Shown in pieces: positions 6,422 through 10,545 of a DNA stretch of 10,545 nt. The DNA is taken from the NCBI GenBank assembly GCA_937860285.1, contig CALMBS010000002.1, forward strand, positions 1-10,545, in the 5' to 3' direction. This stretch comes from an uncultured Chloroflexota bacterium. GTDB lineage: Bacteria; Chloroflexota; Dehalococcoidia; UBA2247; RBG-13-53-26. The translations under genes and the position numbers were made by a program. The notes beneath the pieces are model-generated. The model was not told where the DNA came from. It worked only from the letters and a program-made list of their open reading frames with translations, and did not search any database. Every line of letters starts with the position of its first letter. The first letter of the stretch is position 1.

Positions 6422-7177
6422 ATGCTGCACAGGTCCCGGAAGCTTTTCGACAACTTGTTCTGCTACATCTGGTCCGGCCACGGAAACAACAGCCACACCT
6501 ACCTCTTCCCCAACGCGCTGAGAGGCGAGAGGCCGCATGTGATCGTGGATCCCGGGTTCGTGGTGAACGAGACCTACGAAGGCTGCCTGGATTCGTTGAC
6601 CGATGCGATGGGAAGCGATGGATTCAGGGTGGAGGACATTGGACTCATCATCAACTCCCATGCCCACCCGGACCACTGCCAGGCGACGGAGACCATTGTG
6701 GAGAGGAGCACCCGGACTGACGGCAAGGGGAAGATCAACAAGGCCGTCGTGGCTATTCACCGGGAGGCCGACGAATACTATCGCATGGCCGGCGAGCGCA
6801 TGTTCAACATGTTCGGCATGAAGGCGGTCAGGCTGGACCCCCTGATCCACCTGGCCGAGGGCGACCTGAACCTGGGAAGGGACGAGAAGCAGGTCGCCCT
6901 CACCGTCCTGCACACTCCGGGGCACTCGCCCGGATCTGTCTGTCTGTACTGGGGGGCGAAGAAGGTCCTCATCACCGGTGATCTGGTCTTCAACGGCGGC
7001 GTGGGCCGGACGGACTTCCCCGGAGGCAGTATCACCATCCTCAAGCAGAGCATCGAAAGAGTCTCGCAGCTGGACGTGGAGTACCTGCTGCCGGGGCACT
7101 CCACCGAGATGGGCAGTATCATCGAAGGCAAGCAGCGGGTGGAGCAGAACTTCCGCGCCATCAAGTTCATCATCTGA
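6422..7177 (+). CDS. Metallo-beta-lactamase-fold hydrolase (glyoxalase II-like)
   Basis: This is a 251-residue cytoplasmic MBL-fold enzyme. The zinc-binding residues are all present: HAHPDH (80-85, giving His80, His82, Asp84 and His85), His168 in HTPGHSPGS, Asp187 in ITGDLVF and His226 in LLPGHS. The strand IVDPGF (41-46) and the sequence FNGGVGRTDFPGGS (190-203) resemble glyoxalase II and related thioester or small-ester hydrolases, whereas a beta-lactamase is unlikely without a signal peptide. The substrate cannot be read from sequence. ATG 6422 is preceded by AAGGAG (6411-6416) at a 5-base spacing. Only 11 bp separate its stop from the next gene, so the two are probably co-transcribed. It is divergent from the HAD gene with overlapping promoter candidates. 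Fold and metal site are sure; specific function is open. Confidence 0.92.
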   Translation: MLHRSRKLFDNLFCYIWSGHGNNSHTYLFPNALRGERPHVIVDPGFVVNETYEGCLDSLTDAMGSDGFRVEDIGLIINSHAHPDHCQATETIVERSTRTDGKGKINKAVVAIHREADEYYRMAGERMFNMFGMKAVRLDPLIHLAEGDLNLGRDEKQVALTVLHTPGHSPGSVCLYWGAKKVLITGDLVFNGGVGRTDFPGGSITILKQSIERVSQLDVEYLLPGHSTEMGSIIEGKQRVEQNFRAIKFII

Positions 7178-7188
7178 CGTCTGCGACC

Positions 7189-7884
7189 GTGGAAACCGAC
7201 GAGAGAATCCGCGATGCCATCGCCCATACCGAGCTGGTGCGGCCTCCGCGGCAGTCCCTGGCCACCTTCGGCGTGAGCGACATCCGCTACTACCTGCTGA
7301 CGCAGCCGGTGTACACTGACATCACCGGCAACACGGAGGAGACGGTAGTCCGTGAAGGGAGGGTGATCGCCGAGAAGCCGAAGATCGTCACCCCCTACTA
7401 TCTGATGAACCTCTTCCAGGGATTCGAGCATGGCCAGGAGTACGCCGAATACGTCCTGCGCACTTACGGCGCCAACGAGCCGGGACTCCTCTATCGGTAC
7501 CGGAACGAGCCTGCCGGCATGAACATACTGGCCAGCCCGGTGGAGTCGGTCATCGAGAACATCAACCAGGAGATCGAGAGGTCGGGGAATCCGCTGACCG
7601 CCATCATCAAGGGCGTTGATCAGCTGTGGGACATCTCGCTGATGAAGTTTATCCATGACATCACCCGCCAGTCGCTCGGCAGCAACGTGATGGAGATGGG
7701 GATGCGCGGGATGCTGGGCATGGACGGCAGCATCCCCCGGCACGCCCGCTACATGATCGAGCAGCTTTTCCGCGAAGCCGCTGCCGAGAGGTCCAGGGTG
7801 TCCGAGCTGGAGGCCGAGCTGCGGCGATGGGGCCTTTTCGGTGAGTATGAGGATCGGTTCCTGGACCTCTTTCGCCGGAGATAG
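7189..7884 (+). CDS. Protein of unknown function, 231 aa, paired with the MBL hydrolase
   Basis: I do not recognise a named family. The protein is soluble, without a signal peptide or membrane segment. It begins with LATFGVSDIRYYLLTQPVY (24-42), followed by ETVVREGRVIAEKPKIVTPYYL (51-72, in outline), which looks like a beta-rich segment, then LFQGFEHGQEYAEYVL (75-90). The middle is helical and includes IIKGVDQLWDISLMKFIHD (139-157) and a Met/Gly-rich stretch MEMGMRGMLGMDG (168-180). The end is a charged helix with ELEAELRRWGLFGEYEDRF (206-224). The composition and well-formed secondary structure favour a real gene. The GTG start at 7189 has no evident ribosome-binding site but lies 11 bp after the MBL stop, which suggests translational coupling; no ATG or GTG occurs in frame closely upstream. 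A role linked to the MBL substrate is an inference from position only. Confidence 0.8.
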   Translation: METDERIRDAIAHTELVRPPRQSLATFGVSDIRYYLLTQPVYTDITGNTEETVVREGRVIAEKPKIVTPYYLMNLFQGFEHGQEYAEYVLRTYGANEPGLLYRYRNEPAGMNILASPVESVIENINQEIERSGNPLTAIIKGVDQLWDISLMKFIHDITRQSLGSNVMEMGMRGMLGMDGSIPRHARYMIEQLFREAAAERSRVSELEAELRRWGLFGEYEDRFLDLFRRR

Positions 7885-7892
7885 GATTGCGC

Positions 7893-7922
7893 TATCATCC
7901 TGGCAATGAGGCCTGGCAGGCC
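7893..7922 (+). promoter_or_regulatory. Possible -10 element and palindrome before the membrane-protein gene
   Basis: TATCAT (7893-7898) could be a -10 element, although no good -35 is present. It is followed by the near-perfect palindrome GGCCTG-G-CAGGCC (7910-7922), which would fall just after the transcription start. The palindrome could be an operator half-site pair or a small mRNA hairpin. The gene may equally be read through from the MBL operon, since the gap is only 57 bp. Confidence 0.22.
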
Positions 7923-7941
7923 GGACACGGAGGGAGGACCT

Positions 7942-8544
7942 ATGCTCAGACGGGAGGAGAGCGCCTACGTCGCCTTCGGGCAGTACTGGCTGCAGGCCCG
8001 GCAGCAGGAGAACACCCGTCTCTGGATGACGAACTGCATCAGCGGCGTCTTTGCGGCGCTCCTGGCGGTGATTGCCTGGGAGTGGCCCTCATTCTGGTAC
8101 ATTGCGGCTTTCGGGCTGGCGCTGTCGCTGTTCGGCTTCTTCATGAACCATGCGCTGAGGGTGCTGATGGTGCGCTACTCGCGGGTGGCCAACGCCCTCA
8201 TGGACTCCGAGCTGCAGCTGGGAGACTACCGCCGGTTTGTAGAGGGCGGTGACAAGAAGGGGGTCCGGGGGGCGTGGGAGACCCTGTGGAGCGTCCACAT
8301 CGCCTTCGTCCTCTTCTACGCCTTCGGCATCGGCGGTTGGGCAGCGCTGCTGACCATGACCCAGGGGGTTTTTGACTGGATAGTGATATTCACCTTCTTC
8401 GCCCTGACCATCTCGGCCCTCGTGTTCTACCGCGTGTTTCTCTGGCCGAGGGAGAGGGAGGCCGAGACGCAGCCCATAGTGTCCGAGAAGCGTCAGAGGG
8501 AGCGGCACAAGCCTGCCCTGACCCAGGACGATGCCGATCGATGA
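7942..8544 (+). CDS. Integral membrane protein, four predicted helices, unknown function
   Basis: This is a 200-residue protein with a charged N-terminus (1-28) and four hydrophobic segments at about 31-48, 51-68, 114-138 and 145-167. Between the second and third lies a soluble loop of about 45 residues, RVLMVRYSRVANALMDSEL (73-91) followed by LGDYRRFVEGGDKKGVR. The C-terminus (169-200) is strongly charged. Basic residues around the helices suggest both ends lie in the cytoplasm. No enzymatic or transport motif is apparent and I do not recognise the family. I chose ATG 7942 because AGGGAGG (7931-7937) lies 4 bases upstream; an in-frame ATG at 7906 has no ribosome-binding site. Its last codons and stop form part of the first copy of a 13-bp direct repeat that precedes the M16 promoter. 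Confidence 0.75.
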   Translation: MLRREESAYVAFGQYWLQARQQENTRLWMTNCISGVFAALLAVIAWEWPSFWYIAAFGLALSLFGFFMNHALRVLMVRYSRVANALMDSELQLGDYRRFVEGGDKKGVRGAWETLWSVHIAFVLFYAFGIGGWAALLTMTQGVFDWIVIFTFFALTISALVFYRVFLWPREREAETQPIVSEKRQRERHKPALTQDDADR

Positions 8545-8562
8545 TCGGGCCGATCGATGATC
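8534..8562. repeat. Perfect 13-bp direct repeat upstream of the M16 promoter (operator candidate)
   Basis: CCGATCGATGATC occurs at 8534-8546 and again at 8550-8562, separated by GGG (period 16). The junction also forms a palindrome, GATCGG-G-CCGATC (8543-8555). The second copy ends 2 bases before the -35 hexamer of the M16 promoter, and the first copy covers the stop codon of the membrane-protein gene (TGA, 8542-8544). The position is that expected of a tandem regulator-binding site; the binding protein is unknown. Confidence 0.6.
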
Positions 8563-8564
8563 TT

Positions 8565-8593
8565 TTGACACCCCAATACCGCCACCCTAGAAT
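8565..8593 (+). promoter_or_regulatory. Near-consensus sigma-70-type promoter for the M16 peptidase
   Basis: TTGACA (8565-8570, 6/6 to consensus), a 17-base spacer and TAGAAT (8588-8593, 5/6) make the best promoter in the window. The predicted start is near 8600, giving a leader of about 14 bases that contains only the GGAGAGG ribosome-binding site (8603-8609) before the TTG start at 8614. Confidence 0.75.
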
Positions 8594-8613
8594 GGACTGC
8601 TTGGAGAGGCCAA

Positions 8614-9873
8614 TTGCACAAGAAGACCACCCTGGATAACGGCCTGAGGATTGTGACCGCCAGCATACCTCACGTGCATTCGGTCTCCATCGGTGTTATC
8701 GTGGGGGCCGGCTCCAGGTATGAGAGTCCGGGGCAGGCCGGCATCTCTCACTTCATCGAGCACCTCTGTTTCAAGGGTGCGAAGAAGAGGCCCACATCCA
8801 AGGACATTTCCGAGGCCATCGAGGGTGTCGGCGGTGTGCTTAACGGCGGCACCGACAAAGAGCTGACGATCTACTGGTGCAAAGTGGCCCAGCCCCATTT
8901 CCCGATTGCCATCGATGTCCTGGCGGACATGCTGTCGCACTCCAGGTTCGAGCCTGAGGAGATAGAGAAGGAACGGCAGGTGATCACGGAGGAGATCAAC
9001 ATGTCCTTCGATTCGCCGCAGTACCGCGTCGACCTGCTCCTCGATGAGGTCATGTGGCCCGACCAGCCCCTGGGGCGGGACGTGGCCGGCAGCAAGGCCA
9101 CCGTGGCCAGGATGACCAGGAAGGACATGCTGCGCTATCTCAAGCGCCAGTACGTGGCCAACAACGCGGTGGTGAGCGTTGCCGGCGATATCACCCACAG
9201 GGAGATCGTGGCCGGACTGGAGAAGGGTTTCGGGCACTGGAGGCAGGCCGCACGCCAGGAGTGGGTCCCGGTGAACGGCCGGCAGCGGCGGCCCCGGATG
9301 AAGGTGGAGGAGCGTGACACCGAGCAGGCCCACCTCTGCCTGGCGGTGCCCGGACTGTCGCTTCGCGATCCGGACCGCTTCACCCTGGACCTGCTCAGCG
9401 CCATGCTCGGCGAGGGGATGAGCAGCCGCCTCTTCCTGGAGATCAGGGAGAAGAAGGGGCTGGCCTATGCCATAAGCAGCTGCGTGGACCATTTCCTGGA
9501 CACCGGGGCCCTCACGGTCTATGCCGGGGTGGACCCGAGACAGGTGCCGGCCACGGTCACCGCCATCCTGTCCGAGCTCAGCCGGATAAAGGAGGGCGTC
9601 CCGGAACCAGAGCTGAGGAAGACCAAGGAGTACTGCAAGGGACGCATGCTGCTTCGGATGGAAGACACTCGCAGCGTCTCCTCCTGGATCGGCGGCCAGG
9701 AGTTCCTCCTGGGCCACATCCTGTCCATCGAGCAGGTCATTGCCCGGATCGAGGCCATCGGCGCCGGCGACATTATGAGGGTGGCCAGGGACCTGTTCCG
9801 GAGCGAGAAACTGAACTTGGCTGTCGTTGGCCCGGTGGACGAAGGGTCCCTCTCGGGACTGCTCCACTTCTAG
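8614..9873 (+). CDS. M16B-family zinc metallopeptidase (mitochondrial-processing-peptidase-like)
   Basis: This 419-residue protein has the length and layout of single-chain bacterial M16B peptidases, with two homologous halves forming a clamshell. The inverted zinc motif is HFIEH (46-50: His46, Glu49, His50), and the third ligand is expected at E126/E127 in ERQVITEEI, 76-77 residues after His50, the normal distance. Also visible are DNGLRIV near the start, GVGGVLNGGTDKEL (71-84) and the C-terminal-half signature EGMSSRLF...REKKGLAY (267-285). The active site is intact, so it should be an active peptidase, not the inactive partner subunit. There is no signal peptide, so it is probably cytoplasmic and degrades peptides. 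The start is TTG 8614, with GGAGAGG 4 bases upstream; no in-frame ATG lies near. It has its own strong promoter flanked by a direct repeat. Known relatives often sit near polynucleotide phosphorylase or dut genes, which are not seen here. Confidence 0.94.
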   Translation: MHKKTTLDNGLRIVTASIPHVHSVSIGVIVGAGSRYESPGQAGISHFIEHLCFKGAKKRPTSKDISEAIEGVGGVLNGGTDKELTIYWCKVAQPHFPIAIDVLADMLSHSRFEPEEIEKERQVITEEINMSFDSPQYRVDLLLDEVMWPDQPLGRDVAGSKATVARMTRKDMLRYLKRQYVANNAVVSVAGDITHREIVAGLEKGFGHWRQAARQEWVPVNGRQRRPRMKVEERDTEQAHLCLAVPGLSLRDPDRFTLDLLSAMLGEGMSSRLFLEIREKKGLAYAISSCVDHFLDTGALTVYAGVDPRQVPATVTAILSELSRIKEGVPEPELRKTKEYCKGRMLLRMEDTRSVSSWIGGQEFLLGHILSIEQVIARIEAIGAGDIMRVARDLFRSEKLNLAVVGPVDEGSLSGLLHF

Positions 9874-9996
9874 ACGCCCCCCGCTGCCTATTTGAGAACT
9901 CAATGCGAACCGGAGGGCGGCCGCTGAGACTCGCCTGTGACAAACTGCCTGTAACCTGAGACCACTCGTTCCACGCTGAGAAGGGAGTGTGTCGCC

Positions 9997-10545
9997 ATGG
10001 ATCAACAGACACCTGTTCTGCAGAGGCTCGCCGAGGCGGTCGAGTTGGTCAAGCAGCTTCAGCTGGAAAAGGATGAAGCCGTATTCCGGTCCCAGCAGCT
10101 GAAGCAGGACATAGAAGGGGCAGTGGCCATGTCCCAGGAGCTGAACCGGGAAAAGGACCAGGCCCTGGCCCGGGTCCAGCAGTCTAAGCAGGAGATGGAG
10201 AGCGCCATAGCCCTGTCTCAGCAGTTGACGCAGGAGAGGGACCAGGCCCTGGCCCAGGTCCAGCAATCCAGCCAGGAGAGGGATGGGGCCCAGGCCCAGG
10301 CCCAGCAGTTCAAGAGGGACATGGAAGGTGCCGTCGTCCTGTCTCAGCAGCTGAATCGAGAGAAGGAAGAGGCGCTGGCCAGGGCCCAGCAGCTCAGCCA
10401 GGAGAAGGACCAGGCCCAGGCTCGCGCCCAGCAGTCTCTGACGGAGAGGGATGAGGCCGTGGCCCAGTCCCGGCAGGCCAGCCAGGATCTGGCCCAGGCG
10501 GTGGCGCTGTCGGAGCAACTGAGGCAGGAGAAAGAAGAGGCGGCA
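9997..10545 (+). CDS. Repetitive coiled-coil protein, first 183 residues (runs off window)
   Basis: The frame is open from ATG 9997 to the window edge with no stop. AAGGGAG (9981-9987) lies 9 bases upstream as ribosome-binding site. After a 17-residue start (MDQQTPVLQRLAEAVEL) the protein is made of 14-residue units rich in Gln, Glu, Ala, Arg and Lys, for example SQELNREKDQALAR and SQQLNREKEEALAR. Fourteen residues equal two heptads, so a long uninterrupted coiled coil is expected. No signal peptide or membrane segment is visible in this part. No convincing promoter is seen in 9874-9996, which holds only the inverted repeat TTGAG-AA-CTCAA (9892-9903). Function is unknown: the C-terminal part, which could hold a catalytic or anchoring domain, is not in the window. 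Confidence 0.8.
   Translation, partial: MDQQTPVLQRLAEAVELVKQLQLEKDEAVFRSQQLKQDIEGAVAMSQELNREKDQALARVQQSKQEMESAIALSQQLTQERDQALAQVQQSSQERDGAQAQAQQFKRDMEGAVVLSQQLNREKEEALARAQQLSQEKDQAQARAQQSLTERDEAVAQSRQASQDLAQAVALSEQLRQEKEEAA
10048..10545 (+). repeat. 42-bp (14-residue) tandem coding repeat, 11 full units plus a partial one
   Basis: From codon 18 the protein divides without gaps into 14-residue units, the last cut by the window edge. Two unit types occur. Type a has Asp/Glu/Gln-hydrophobic-Glu/Ala then GAVAM-like residues (SQQLKQDIEGAVAM, VQQSKQEMESAIAL, AQQFKRDMEGAVVL, SRQASQDLAQAVAL). Type b has ExDxAxAx (SQELNREKDQALAR, SQQLTQERDQALAQ, AQQLSQEKDQAQAR). Every a unit ends in Met or Leu and is followed by Ser. 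DNA copies have diverged at many bases, so the array is old and not a recent slippage product. Confidence 0.8.

Noticed and set aside
6422..7177. True beta-lactamase (antibiotic resistance)
   Set aside because: There is no signal peptide, and the C-terminal metal-site motifs resemble glyoxalase II-type hydrolases, not class B beta-lactamases.
7906..7941. ATG 7906 as start of the membrane protein
   Set aside because: It has no ribosome-binding site, whereas ATG 7942 follows AGGGAGG. A leaderless transcript from a TATCAT element remains a remote possibility.
8587..10518. 643-codon minus-strand open frame opposite the M16 and coiled-coil genes
   Set aside because: Its Leu/Gly-rich repeats are the reverse complement of the coiled-coil repeat codons, and it crosses two real plus-strand genes and their gap.
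10048..10545. CRISPR array or recent tandem duplication at the right edge
   Set aside because: The 42-bp units are coding, keep one reading frame and vary throughout; there is no repeat-spacer structure.

Overview
This GC-rich window has dense, short-gapped genes whose codons mostly end in G or C. Four of the nine visible starts are non-ATG (three GTG, one TTG). The gene set (an oxygen-sensitive-type dihydroxy-acid dehydratase, Mfd, an M16 peptidase, and several small proteins of families common in environmental genomes) fits an environmental bacterium. I infer an anaerobic Chloroflexota/Dehalococcoidia-like lineage, but this rests on protein flavour only; no rRNA or other decisive marker is present. 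No tRNA, rRNA, CRISPR array, transposase or prophage gene is visible.

Layout. At the left edge the minus strand carries the first 243 codons of ilvD, which runs off the window, with a good promoter behind it. Divergently, on the plus strand, come a single-domain arrestin-like (Spo0M-type) protein and then the full transcription-repair coupling factor mfd, behind its own promoter. After a 314-bp gap containing a possible leader hairpin comes a small STAS/SEC14-like protein, convergent with a minus-strand HAD-family hydrolase (12 bp between the stops). The HAD gene is divergent from a metallo-beta-lactamase (MBL) hydrolase, and the promoters for the two overlap in a 58-bp gap. The MBL gene is followed after 11 bp by a 231-aa protein I do not recognise, probably co-transcribed, and then by a four-helix membrane protein. 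A 13-bp perfect direct repeat overlaps the stop of the membrane-protein gene and abuts an almost perfect sigma-70-type promoter for an M16B peptidase with a TTG start. The right edge holds the first 183 codons of a Gln/Glu/Ala-rich coiled-coil protein built from strict 14-residue (42-bp) repeats.

How the genes relate. This looks like an ordinary chromosomal region of mostly independent transcription units, not a defence island or a dedicated biosynthetic cluster. Clear housekeeping functions are branched-chain amino-acid synthesis (ilvD), transcription-coupled repair (mfd) and proteolysis (M16). The parts most worth following up are the MBL/unknown-protein pair, the repeat-plus-promoter arrangement before the M16 gene, and the progressive repeat pattern in the coiled-coil protein. 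I found no convincing complete novel system.
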